From NCBI GenBank assembly GCA_003164035.1, contig PLRS01000162.1, forward strand, positions 62,001 to 126,000: a stretch of 64,000 nucleotides of DNA. The letters run 5' to 3'. Origin of the DNA: Bryobacterales bacterium (GTDB lineage: Bacteria > Acidobacteriota > Terriglobia > Bryobacterales > Bryobacteraceae). This document shows positions 25,817-33,970 of the stretch, piece by piece. The position numbers and the translations under genes were made by a program. Within the stretch, counting starts at the first letter, position 1. Each line of letters begins with the position of its first letter. The notes below the pieces were generated by a model, which saw nothing but the letters and a program-made list of their open reading frames with translations, had not been told where the DNA came from and did not search any database.

Positions 25817-27380
25817 CGGCCAGCTCGTCCGGCGTGTACGGCTTCGCAATATAAGGCACGTCGGGATCCAGCGCGCCCCGGTGCGCGATCACATTGTAAG
25901 TGTAGCCGGAAGTGTACAGCACTCTGACATCCGGGCGCAGTTTGTTGAAGTCGTGGGCCACGCCGCCCGCCAGCCTTCCAATGCTCTCCAGCTTCTGTGC
26001 CTGGCGGTACCGCTCCTGCGACTCTCGCAATGCTTCTTCAGCCAATTTCCGCTCGGTGATATCGCGGTTGCTGCCTTGCACTCCAATCTGGCGGCCGGCG
26101 TCGTCCAGAATCGGCCCCCAACTGGCAGCCACCCATTTCACCCGCCCGTCTTTCGCGATCAGTCTGAATTCCTCGTCCTGTATGGAACTTCCCTGGAATA
26201 AGGCTTGCCTGTGGCCGGTCATGCGGGACTGATCGTCCGGGTGGCACCAATCGAACAGGCTTGTCTTTTCGAGATCGGCCACCGTGTAACCAGTCAACGT
26301 CTCGACCGAGGCGTTCACATAGATCAGCTTGCGGTTCATGTCATAAGCCAGCACCGTTTCTTTCAGGTTGTTTGCCATGAACCGTAGCTTCTGTTCCGCC
26401 TCCCGCAGGAATCGCTCGGCTTTCTTGGTGCGGTTCTTTTCGCGGGTAATGCGCGCCGCCTCCCAACAGGCCACCACAAAAAGCAAGGCAAACAGCCCGG
26501 CCGCCGCTGCCAGGCGGTTCTCCCGCCGCCTTGCCGTCAGAGTCGCTTCCATGGATTCCAGGTGCTGTCCCGCCAGGTAACCCCATCGCCCAATGATCGG
26601 AGCCAGTTTGCCTTCCGCCGCCATGGAGCCGATCTCTTCCCGGATGGCATCGGCAACGGCGCGGTTTTCGAACGTCGCACCCACGCCCAGTCGCGACCGC
26701 ACCTCCGGAACGGCAATCCAGCGAAGCGGACGACCCGCGCACGCGCCTCCTTCCAACAGGGCTGAAATCGCCGTATAAGAGTCCATGAAGGCGGCATCCG
26801 TGCGCTTCTGGCATACGTCTTCCATGACGCTTTGCAGTAAGGGCCGCGCCAGTGGCCGTGCGGCGGGCAAACGGCGCCGCAGTTGCCAAACGTCGATGGA
26901 GGGGTTGGCGAGCCCGATCGCGGCCGTCGAGAAATCCTGAACTGTCCTGTACGAACTGTCGGTGCGGACCAGCAGGCTATACTCCGACTCCAGGTATGGC
27001 TCGGAGATGTAAAAGGTCTTCCGGCGTTCGGGGGTAATGGTGATCAGCGGCCATAAATCCACAGCCTTTTTCCGCAGCGCGGACTCCGAGCTATCGTGCC
27101 AGAAGACCCACTGCAGATCGATCCCCCGGCGCCGCGCAGCCTCGCGTACCAAGTCGACGGAAAGACCGCCCGGCTTGCCATCGTCGCCGCGTAGCTGAAA
27201 TGGCGGAGATATCATCCAGCCGATTCTGTAGACCCGGTTGCCCCAAAAAGGTTGTCGCAACCGCAGCCACCCCAGAGTAGCCGCGCAGAGGATCGCGGCA
27301 AGGGCGGCACCATATTCGACCTTCTGAAAACGCGTCGGTTTCACCACGTTGCTCTCAAGATTAACAACCGGCAATCTCAT
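25779..27380 (-). pseudogene. Hybrid sensor kinase with SBP_bac_3 and PAS domains, kinase core deleted
   Basis: The 533-residue frame has a membrane helix at about 20-40, a periplasmic SBP_bac_3-like domain (IGWMISPPFQLRGDDGKPGG to about 265), a second helix near 290-312 (LFALLFVVACWEAARITRE), and a PAS/PAC domain (LIYVNASVETLTGYTVADLE ... GSNRDITERKLAEE). Then comes the HisKA H-box, LESIGRLAGGVAHDFN with H476. The next residue jumps straight into the last half of a receiver domain (KLRPDVRVLYTSGYT ... YIAKPYTPDELAAKVREVL). The rest of HisKA, the whole ATPase domain and the receiver's phospho-aspartate are absent. The join lies at about 25940-25946 and is in frame. It cannot autophosphorylate. 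It may be decaying, or work as a ligand sensor that pairs with another kinase. Start ATG 27380; the longer upstream frame is noise. Confidence 0.82.
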
Positions 27381-27474
27381 TTGGAAGAGCGAGGTCCGGA
27401 TACGAGATGTGGGGAACCCGGCATTCGGCGCAGTGCCATTTCGTTCATCGGCACTGCTCCGTAAGAGCGCCCCT

Positions 27475-28902
27475 TCACGCCAGCTTCCGTCCCACCAGCG
27501 CGTAATCGAGCGCCCCGAAAAACTGCTCGCGAAAATCCTCGGGCAGCGAGGCCAACGCGGGCATGGATTCCACCGCGGGCGCCAGGCGCAGCAACTCGAT
27601 GCGGCCAATGCCGGCCTCTTCCAGGTAGAAGCGCAGTAGCGGGTGCGGGACAGGGCGGGTGTGGGTGGGATCGAGATAGAAGTGCGTGGCGAAGATGGCC
27701 AGGCATTCCGGGTTCGGCGTTTCGATGGCGATCAGGCCATTCGGTTCCAGCCGCGACGCCGCCAGGCGAATCATTTCCGGCAGCCACGCCGGCTCCAGAT
27801 GCTCCACCACCTGGCTGCAGAAAAGGCCGTCGAGCGTAGCCTCGGGAACCGACGAGAGGTACTGGAACAGGTCGGCGGTTTCCGCGTCCAGTCCTTTAGC
27901 GCGGCAGACCGCGACCGATTCCGGGCTCAGATCGATGCCGCGCGCGGGGACGCCGGCCTCGCGCATGTGCTCCAGAAATTCGCCGCGCCCGCAGCCGATG
28001 TCGAGCACCGCGCGGCGGCCGGCGAAATAGGGCAGGTACACTTTCTGGCCGGTCTTGACGTATTCCTCCGATCCGCGGAAGCGCTCGGCGAAGCGGGCGT
28101 AATCGAGGCCCATCGGCTCGGCGGCAGCAGCGAGGGGCAACGGCATGGGAGCCGGAGCTGCTGCCGGCGGCCCAACGGCGGCGCGCTGGCGAATCAGGCG
28201 CAGTTCGTCGTGGATGAGGTGCTCGAAATCCGCGCGCACGCGATCGAAATCGCCGCGCATGCGCTCCAGGTCGCTCCACAGGCGATGTTGAATCTCCGCC
28301 GAGTTGCGTTCCAGCGCGGCGGCAAAATCGCTGTGCTGCAGGCGCAGGCTCTCGCGGAAATTGGCGTCCATCCGGTCGGAATGGTGCTGCGCCGCCGCCT
28401 GAAATTCCGCCACCGAGCGCAGAAAGCGGATCTCCGTCTGCGACAGTTTTTGTTCCCAGCCGGCGCGCCATTCGCTCCAATGGCGGCGCAGGTCTTCGGT
28501 CTGGCGCTCCACCTCATCGACCGCCGCCAGCCTGGCGTTCACTTCCCCAAGCCGCCGGCCGAATTCGATCAGCGCGCGGTTCACATCGTTGATGGCCTCG
28601 ATGGAGGCGTCCACCGCGCCCACGGCGTGCCGGTTGAACTCCACCTGCTCCCGCACGTGCCAGTCGAGCACGCGCGCCACCAGCTTCTTCCACCCCTGCA
28701 CCAGTGCGTTCAGCGGGCCGCCGCGGCGTGGGTTCACGGTGCCGATGGCGGCCACTTTCCCCAGGGCGGCGTCGCGCGCATGCACCAGCGGCATCAAATC
28801 CGCCAGCGGCACCTCCACCCCGCCGGCCCCGGTCTCCGGGTGGCGCGCGCGCACCCGGTCGCGCACGGCACGCAAGATGGAGATCAGCTCAGCGCTTTCC
28901 AC
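27475..28902 (-). CDS. SAM-dependent methyltransferase with long N-terminal coiled coil
   Basis: The protein (475 residues) has a helical N-terminal region of about 260 residues rich in charged heptads (VDEVERQTEDLRRHWSEWR, LERMRGDFDRVRADFEHLI), then a class I methyltransferase domain from about 290: VLDIGCGRGEFLEHM is the SAM-binding motif I, followed by GIDLSPESVAVCR and FCSQVVEHLEPAW. This layout occurs in polysaccharide-chain-terminating or cell-surface methyltransferases, where the coiled coil sets length or docks a partner. Its start overlaps the end of queF by 14 bases, so it is the last gene of a minus-strand operon. Acceptor unknown. Confidence 0.8.
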   Translation of the reverse strand: MESAELISILRAVRDRVRARHPETGAGGVEVPLADLMPLVHARDAALGKVAAIGTVNPRRGGPLNALVQGWKKLVARVLDWHVREQVEFNRHAVGAVDASIEAINDVNRALIEFGRRLGEVNARLAAVDEVERQTEDLRRHWSEWRAGWEQKLSQTEIRFLRSVAEFQAAAQHHSDRMDANFRESLRLQHSDFAAALERNSAEIQHRLWSDLERMRGDFDRVRADFEHLIHDELRLIRQRAAVGPPAAAPAPMPLPLAAAAEPMGLDYARFAERFRGSEEYVKTGQKVYLPYFAGRRAVLDIGCGRGEFLEHMREAGVPARGIDLSPESVAVCRAKGLDAETADLFQYLSSVPEATLDGLFCSQVVEHLEPAWLPEMIRLAASRLEPNGLIAIETPNPECLAIFATHFYLDPTHTRPVPHPLLRFYLEEAGIGRIELLRLAPAVESMPALASLPEDFREQFFGALDYALVGRKLA

Positions 28903-29290
28903 GTTTCCGGCTCCAGGTCGCCGTCACGACGGTGCTCAAACCGCCGCGCGGGGTAAAATCGCCCACCACCGTGGCGCATACCGGCCGCGCCGCCCGCACC
29001 ACGTCGCGCAGCACCCGGTTCACCACGTTTTCCTGAAAAATGCCCAGCTCCCGGTAAGCCAGCAGGTACATCTTGTAGGATTTCAGCTCCAGGCAAAGCC
29101 GGTCCGGCACGTAGCGCAGCACGACCTTGCCGAAATCCGGCAGCCCGGTTTTGGGGCAAACGGAGGTGAATTCCGGCATCGCGATCTCGATTTCATACGG
29201 CTCGCGAAACTGGTTCGGCCAGGTCTCGATTTCCGGCAGCGGCGCCTCGACTCCGCTGGCGGCGTGTTCATCCGTATAAGCCCGTTTCAT
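28889..29290 (-). CDS. queF: NADPH-dependent 7-cyano-7-deazaguanine reductase
   Basis: The protein (133 residues) is a unimodular QueF, reducing preQ0 to preQ1 in queuosine synthesis. The active-site cysteine C45 and aspartate D52 are in TSVCPKTGLPDFG, and the NADPH/substrate motif LELKSYKMYLLAYRE follows. The start at 29290 overlaps the stop of the TIGR00300 gene (ATGA), so it is translated with it. No other queuosine genes (queC, queD, queE) are in the window. All expected residues are present. Confidence 0.95.
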   Translation of the reverse strand: MKRAYTDEHAASGVEAPLPEIETWPNQFREPYEIEIAMPEFTSVCPKTGLPDFGKVVLRYVPDRLCLELKSYKMYLLAYRELGIFQENVVNRVLRDVVRAARPVCATVVGDFTPRGGLSTVVTATWSRKRGKR

Positions 29291-30495
29291 ACCATCGCCT
29301 TCGACAAAAGTTGCAGGAAGAGGCCCACGTCGGTGACCACTCCCACCGCCTGGCCGGTGCCGCGGTCGCTGACCTTGGTGGCCACCGCCGGGTTGATATC
29401 CACGCACACGATCCGCACCCAGCTCGGCAGCATGTTGCCGGTGGCGATCGAATGCAGCATCGAGCCCAGGCACAGTACCAGGCCGGCGCCCTTCAATTCG
29501 GCGGCGTAAGCGTCCTGGGCGGCGTTCATGTCGGTGATGGTATCGGGCAGGGGGCCGTCGTCGCGCAGGCTTCCGGCCAGCACGAACGGCACTCCGGCCT
29601 GAACGCATTCATAAAGGATGCCCGATTGCAAGCGGCCGGACCGCACCGCTTCAGTCACCGAACCGGCGCGATAAACGGCGTTGATGGCGCGCATGTGGTT
29701 GCGGTGCCCGTGCTCCTCCTGGCGCCCGTCGGAAAGCCGCACGCCGAGCGAGGTGCCGAACAGCGAGGCTTCGATATCGTGTACGCCCAGGGCGTTGCCG
29801 CTCAGCACGGCGTGAACCCAGCGGCCGCGGACGAGCGAGCTCAGTCCCTTCACTCCACCCGTATGCACCACCACCGGGCCGGCCACCACCACCACCTTCA
29901 GCTTCTGTTCCACCGTCTGCCGCACCAGCGCGGCGGTCTGCCGCACGGCCGTATCCACCTGGCGTTCGGAGGAGATGCCGTTCGCCATGAACGCGAACGC
30001 CAGGCGGCCGCGCTCCTTGGACTCCGGCACCACCCGAATCCCGCGCAGCCCCACCACAATCCGGTCTCCCCGGCGCAGATCGCGCAGCCGCCGGCACCAC
30101 GCCTGCCCCTCGCGCACCACGATCATGGCGTCCATGCGCTGATCGGCTACCTCGACCCATTTGTTGCCGTTGCGGACGAAAGTGTGGTGGTTGGTGCTGG
30201 AATAAAAATCTTCCGGCGCACAGCGGTCCCGCTCCACTTCGCGCAGCACCGCGTCGGTGGCGTCCACCGGAGCGCACCCCAGCTCCAGCAGCGCTTCGAG
30301 CAGCCGTTCGAGCGACGATTCCTCTTCGACCGATACCTTCAAGCGAAGATGGGAAGGCTCGCTATTGGTGCGCCCAATACTGAACTGCTCCACTTCGAAC
30401 CGGCCGCCGTGCTCGACGACCTTGTCGAAGATGTTCTCCATGATATGGGAATCGATGAGGTGGCCTTCCGCTTCGACCACTTCCTGAAATGGCAT
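29287..30495 (-). CDS. TIGR00300 family protein (LOR/SDH domain, archaeal-type ornithine cyclodeaminase-like)
   Basis: The protein (402 residues) matches the LOR/SDH conserved-domain family (TIGR00300), of which an archaeal member was shown to turn ornithine into proline and ammonia. Marks are the start MPFQEVVEAEGHLIDSHIME, SHLRLKVSVEEE, and the NAD-binding C-terminal half with VVVVAGPVVVHTGGVK and DDGPLPDTITDMNAAQ. It begins at ATG 30495 and overlaps queF by four bases. The pairing of an amino acid enzyme with queF is not explained by a known pathway. Whether ornithine or another amino acid is the substrate here is inferred only. Confidence 0.8.
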   Translation of the reverse strand: MPFQEVVEAEGHLIDSHIMENIFDKVVEHGGRFEVEQFSIGRTNSEPSHLRLKVSVEEESSLERLLEALLELGCAPVDATDAVLREVERDRCAPEDFYSSTNHHTFVRNGNKWVEVADQRMDAMIVVREGQAWCRRLRDLRRGDRIVVGLRGIRVVPESKERGRLAFAFMANGISSERQVDTAVRQTAALVRQTVEQKLKVVVVAGPVVVHTGGVKGLSSLVRGRWVHAVLSGNALGVHDIEASLFGTSLGVRLSDGRQEEHGHRNHMRAINAVYRAGSVTEAVRSGRLQSGILYECVQAGVPFVLAGSLRDDGPLPDTITDMNAAQDAYAAELKGAGLVLCLGSMLHSIATGNMLPSWVRIVCVDINPAVATKVSDRGTGQAVGVVTDVGLFLQLLSKAMV

Positions 30496-30717
30496 AGAAG
30501 CCTATTGTAGCGGGCGGCGGGGGCGAATCCGTCCGCGCGCTTTCAGCCGGTTGGCCTGGGCCAGAGTCCGAGATGACGACGATACGGCCAAGTGGAGTGG
30601 ATTAACGGCTGCAAGCGCGTTTGTCGTTCTTAATCGCCGAACTTCCTGAACCGGGATTCGGATGTGTCAACTTCCGGTACCATGGGCTTGCAATCGAACC
30701 CGCGCAAGGGCAGCCCT

Positions 30718-31539
30718 CTATCGCTCACTGAAATTCCTGCGAAACTCGGCTGGGGTGAGGCCGTAAGCCGATTTGAAGCAACGATGAAAATGGCTAAGGT
30801 TTGAGAAGCCACAGTCCATCGCCGCACGTGCGATGCTTTCGTCCGCTGCCGATGTGAGAAGGACGGCAGCCCTCTCCAGTCTCCTGGTATTCAAGTATTC
30901 GACAATGCTCATCCCGGTATGCCTTCGGAATGACCTGGTGAGCAGGCTTCTCGACAGCGCGAACGTGGACGCTATGTCGTCCAGGTTGATCTCTTCAGGA
31001 AGATGGTTCAGAAGCCACTCGCAAATCCGAACCATCTTCTCCTCGCGTCGACCGTGCGGTTTGCCGGTCGCTGAGGCATCGCAGATATCGGCTTGCGAGG
31101 CCAGAACTAATCCTACGATTCCCCAAGCCATCAGCACCTTCTGGCGATCACCGACGACGGTCCCTTCAGGGATCGAATTCACGAGTTGTCTCACAATCGG
31201 TTCGCCCGCGGGGCCATCGCTGAACGCGCAACCGCTCGATCGCAGACCGTCCAGCATCCCGACCTGAACTGGCGACAAGTACATTGCCTGATCCTGAGAC
31301 GTCATACAGACAATCTTCAGACTTGCGGATTGACTCTCTTCGAAGAGAAAACGGTGTCGAGTTTCAGGAGCGATAAAGACCAGTCTGTTGGGCCGAAGGT
31401 CGATGGGCCTGTCTCCGACCAATACCGAGCCGGCGCCAGACGTGCAGTACACCAGTTCAAGAACCTCGTGGGAATGCCACTCCGTCGATTTGCTAAGCTC
31501 CAGGCGCGCGCTCCAGAACATCTGTACCCGATTGTACAC
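30718..31539 (-). CDS. AraC-family transcriptional regulator with cupin sensor domain
   Basis: The protein (273 residues) has an N-terminal cupin (HSHEVLELVYCTSGAGSVLV, LVFIAPETRHRFLFE) and a C-terminal pair of AraC helix-turn-helix motifs: NLDDIASTFALSRSLLTRSF and AAMDCGFSNLSHFHRCFKSA, with the family ending YGLTPAEFRRNF. It is divergent from the cupin gene at 31629 with 89 bases between, the usual layout for a local regulator. Start is GTG 31539 or ATG 31521. The effector is unknown. Confidence 0.88.
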   Translation of the reverse strand: MYNRVQMFWSARLELSKSTEWHSHEVLELVYCTSGAGSVLVGDRPIDLRPNRLVFIAPETRHRFLFEESQSASLKIVCMTSQDQAMYLSPVQVGMLDGLRSSGCAFSDGPAGEPIVRQLVNSIPEGTVVGDRQKVLMAWGIVGLVLASQADICDASATGKPHGRREEKMVRICEWLLNHLPEEINLDDIASTFALSRSLLTRSFRRHTGMSIVEYLNTRRLERAAVLLTSAADESIARAAMDCGFSNLSHFHRCFKSAYGLTPAEFRRNFSER

Positions 31540-31544
31540 ACAAT
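31531..31544. promoter_or_regulatory. Possible operator between AraC regulator and cupin gene
   Basis: ATTGTACACACAAT is an inverted repeat (ATTGT, 4-base spacer, ACAAT) covering the GTG start of the regulator in the divergent intergenic region. It could be an autoregulatory site; a single short palindrome is weak evidence. Confidence 0.25.
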
Positions 31545-31628
31545 TTCCCCGTCAGAGCAAGACCGGCCATAGACGGCCACGTAAGCTTGAATCAGCGGCG
31601 CATCCGGCGCCCCAATAAGGAAAAACCA

Positions 31629-32003
31629 ATGTCAAACAGCACTTTCCCCGCCGAAATAACGGCGCTCCCGAGGGTTGAGGTTCCAGGGGGAGTAACGATT
31701 TACCTCTCTAAGGCCGAGTCGCACACGGTCTACTATCTGACCGCCGCGGAAGATCTGGAATATCCCTGTCACAGGCATGCCGCACAATTTGGCGTTGTCC
31801 TGGAGGGAAGGTTGGATATCACAACGAAAGACGGGACGTGCTCCTTCCGCAAGGGAGATCGGTATTTCCTGCCCGACGGAACCGAACACAGCGTGAAACT
31901 GTATGCCGGTTTCGCGGAGATGTCCTATCTCGCCGATCCGAAGTACTTCGACCAGTGCTGCCCCTGCGTGGAGGACGCCGCGAGTTGCTCGCCCGTTTGG
32001 TAA
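31629..32003 (+). CDS. Small single-domain cupin protein
   Basis: The protein (124 residues) has the cupin metal motif: H48 and H50 in CHRHAAQFGVVLEG, and DRYFLPDGTEHSVKLY. Two cysteine-rich turns, QCCPCVEDAASCS, end the protein. Small cupins bind a metal or a small ligand; no reaction can be assigned. It is regulated presumably by the divergent AraC protein, which also has a cupin sensor. The next gene starts seven bases downstream. Confidence 0.75.
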   Translation: MSNSTFPAEITALPRVEVPGGVTIYLSKAESHTVYYLTAAEDLEYPCHRHAAQFGVVLEGRLDITTKDGTCSFRKGDRYFLPDGTEHSVKLYAGFAEMSYLADPKYFDQCCPCVEDAASCSPVW

Positions 32004-32010
32004 AAACGCC

Positions 32011-32349
32011 ATGTTGACCATCGCAATTGTCCTCCTGACCCTCGCCGCCATGATCGGCATTTCACTGGCGAGTGATACCTTCAAAGCCGTCCCTTCACCG
32101 CTCGGATTGCGGATCTTGCATGCCGGCCTGTCTTGCACCGGTGCCGTCTTGGTGATTATCACAGCCTACACAGGCGATGCTCGCCTGTGGATCAATGTTG
32201 GCTTGGCGCTCTTGTTCATCCCGCTCGGATGCATGTTGGGCTACAAGCGCTCAAGGGGAATCCACTCAAAGAGTCTGGCCACCGCTCACGGAGGTCTGGC
32301 GGTGGTCTGCTTTGCGATCCTGCTTTACAACGCCTACGGTCCGCGGTAA
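32011..32349 (+). CDS. Small membrane protein, four predicted helices
   Basis: The 112-residue protein is almost all membrane: helices at about 3-20, 34-52, 58-74 and 90-108, with a short basic loop YKRSRGIHSKS. It starts seven bases after the cupin stop and belongs to the same transcript. No family is recognised. A role in a transport or membrane-sensing step together with the cupin is possible. Confidence 0.6.
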   Translation: MLTIAIVLLTLAAMIGISLASDTFKAVPSPLGLRILHAGLSCTGAVLVIITAYTGDARLWINVGLALLFIPLGCMLGYKRSRGIHSKSLATAHGGLAVVCFAILLYNAYGPR

Positions 32350-32376
32350 GGCGCGCCGTGGAGAAACGCCGCTCAG

Positions 32377-32595
32377 ATGAAAGCACTCTATGAGGCGCAA
32401 GGGACCGCAGCCGGCGGACGCACTGGACACGTCTCCGCCGACGGCGGCGTGCTCGACCTGGGCTTGTCGATTCCGAAGGGACTGGGTGAGCCTGGAAAGT
32501 GCCTTGCCAACCCGATGCTTGCATTAGGTACGACAGTATCGACAAACCCCGAACTCGCCGGCAAGCCGGCAGCGGGCTTGGATCAGGAACGATAA
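32377..32595 (+). pseudogene. ohr: Remnant of an Ohr/OsmC organic hydroperoxide resistance gene
   Basis: The first about 48 codons match the Ohr N-terminus (LYEAQGTAAGGRTGHVSADG, GVLDLGLSIPKGLGEPGK, ANPMLALG, compare the family's LYTA..A.GGR.G...S.DG.LD..L..P..LGG...TNPEQLFA.GY). Ohr is about 140 residues with two redox cysteines; both are absent here and the frame ends after 72 codons. In the TNPEQ region bases are lost, and a one-base shift after ALG would restore GYDS. So it is a truncated, decayed gene. It lies in the 304-base gap between the small membrane protein and the second hicA gene, and is the only thing recognised there. Confidence 0.6.
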
Positions 32596-32653
32596 GTCAG
32601 CTTGTCGCCGATAATGCAGGCCGTCACTTGACGTGTAACGCCCAAGGATGATT

Positions 32654-32845
32654 TTAGCCGGGAGGATCCGGAATCGACAGACGGCGGCAAATCTTCTTCG
32701 CGAGCAGGTTGGCGATTTCGGCGTGCCGGGGAACCGCTTCCACATGACCGGTTTGTGGATTCTCCCAAAGAGTATGCTCTTCGCCCTCGCGGCGGAGTAC
32801 ACAACCGTGGCGGCGAAGATGTCGGAGAAGCCCCTCGCGCCTCAT
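32654..32845 (-). CDS. hicA: HicA-family mRNA interferase toxin, second module
   Basis: The 63-residue protein reads MRREGLLRHLRRHGCVLRRE, GEEHTLWENPQTGHVEAVPR and ends with LLAKKICRRLSIP; the histidine in EEHTLW is at the catalytic position of HicA toxins. It overlaps the hicB stop by ATGA at 32842-32845. It is shorter and unlike the hicA at 2000, so the two modules are of separate origin. Confidence 0.8.
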   Translation of the reverse strand: MRREGLLRHLRRHGCVLRREGEEHTLWENPQTGHVEAVPRHAEIANLLAKKICRRLSIPDPPG

Positions 32846-33057
32846 CCAACAATCACGGGTTCCTGCCTCGCGTCGGGAGGTAAGGCACGCAGAGATTCTT
32901 CGCGCCTGTGTTCCAGGATCAGCGCAATCGCCTCGCGCAGGTTCGCCAGGCATTCCTCTTGTGTTTTTCCTTGTCCGTTCGCGCCCGGCACCTCGGCGCA
33001 ATATGCCACGAACCAAGGTCCATCGGGCTCGACGATTGCGGTGAACTCGTTGCGCAT
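32842..33057 (-). CDS. hicB: HicB-family antitoxin, second module
   Basis: The 71-residue protein shows the HicB pattern (FTAIVEPDGPWFVAYCAEVP, GANGQGKTQEECLANLREAI). It lies first in the minus-strand pair, with hicA translated from the overlapping ATG. As in the first module, no DNA-binding extension is present. Start ATG 33057. Confidence 0.85.
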   Translation of the reverse strand: MRNEFTAIVEPDGPWFVAYCAEVPGANGQGKTQEECLANLREAIALILEHRREESLRALPPDARQEPVIVG

Positions 33058-33157
33058 GACTGTATTTTACATGACTGCCGGTCGGACACTCCGCGGGGCG
33101 CTTGACCCTTCGATCCAGTCCACTTCCCCGTATCACGCCCGGACTGGGGAGCGCGGT

Positions 33158-33808
33158 CTACTTCACTGCCAGCCAGGCCACGAACAGGCCGTCGGGAGCC
33201 ACGTCTTCCCAATACGAAACCGGGCGGCTGGCCGCCTGGCGGCAATGCTGCCGCAGCAGTCGCTCCAACTCCGCGGGGCGAAACCAGCGCTCCCATTCCG
33301 GCGTCTTCAGGCGCCCCCAATGCTCGGCGTTTTTATCGATGATCGCGATCCGCCCGCCGGGTTTCACCACCCGGCAGATCTCCGCCACGGCTCGCTCGAT
33401 TTCCACCGCGTGTTCGAGCGATTCGGTGGCGTAGGCCGCATCGAAAAAACCGTCCTCGAACGGTAGTTCGGTCATGGAACCGGCGCGCGTGTGGATTCCG
33501 GCCGGCACGTAGCGCAGCATTTCCTCGGAAAGATCCAGGCCCCAGAACTCGGCCTCCGGCTCCAACTCGCGCAGCACTCGCGCAAAGCGGCCCTTGCCGC
33601 AGCCCACGTCCAGCACCCGCTTGCCCGCCAGCGGCGCCAGGTGCTGGTGGATCAGCTTGACGTGGTAGATGCGCGGATCGATGGTGGAGGGAAAGTTTTC
33701 TTCGTCGGCGGAGGCTTCGTCGAAGGAAGCGCGAATGCGCTCCCGCAGCTCACCGGTGAGCGCCGGCGGCGCTTGCCGCTTGCGTCGAAATAGAAGGCTC
33801 AGGTCCAT
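33158..33808 (-). CDS. Class I SAM-dependent methyltransferase
   Basis: The protein (216 residues) has a Methyltransf_11-type core: VLDVGCGKGRFARVLREL is SAM motif I, WGLDLSEEMLRYV motif II, and LPFEDGFFDAAYATESLEHA the motif around the active site; VKPGGRIAIIDKNAEHWG follows. It resembles UbiE/UbiG-like small-molecule methyltransferases. It is preceded by the heptamer/repeat region 33815-33959 and is not in an operon. Substrate unknown. Confidence 0.85.
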   Translation of the reverse strand: MDLSLLFRRKRQAPPALTGELRERIRASFDEASADEENFPSTIDPRIYHVKLIHQHLAPLAGKRVLDVGCGKGRFARVLRELEPEAEFWGLDLSEEMLRYVPAGIHTRAGSMTELPFEDGFFDAAYATESLEHAVEIERAVAEICRVVKPGGRIAIIDKNAEHWGRLKTPEWERWFRPAELERLLRQHCRQAASRPVSYWEDVAPDGLFVAWLAVK

Positions 33809-33814
33809 AAGCTT

Positions 33815-33959
33815 TCAGCAATCAGCGGTCAGCAGTCAGCTAAAACAGCTGGCGATTCTCTCGGTTCGGCAACCGCTCCCTTACGGTCGCGGCTCGGACT
33901 CGGACCACCGATTTCATGGCGCAGCAACCGCCGGCTGAAAGCTGAACGCTGACCGTTGA
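33815..33959. repeat. Paired inverted TCAGCNN heptamer arrays (145-bp MITE-like unit without gene)
   Basis: Forward units TCAGCAA, TCAGCGG, TCAGCAG and TCAGCTA fill 33815-33842 without gaps. The opposite-strand units (CGGCTGA, AAGCTGA, ACGCTGA, CCGTTGA) fill 33932-33959. The two arrays face each other over 89 bases that hold one copy of the ACCGCTCCCT dispersed repeat and no gene. The same two-array design surrounds the four-helix-bundle gene at 63.1-63.6 kb. Confidence 0.85.
33868..33903. repeat. Dispersed ACCGCTCCCT...CGGTCGCGGCTCGG repeat, single unit
   Basis: CAACCGCTCCCTTACGGTCG followed by CGGCTCGGACTCGG. It is one of six copies in the window and lies inside the heptamer-bounded unit. 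Confidence 0.8.
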
Positions 33960-33970
33960 CAGCTAGGAAG

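Noticed and set aside
27643-28956. A 437-codon plus-strand frame opposite the coiled-coil methyltransferase
   Set aside because: Shadow frame; the minus strand has a SAM-binding motif and operon overlaps.
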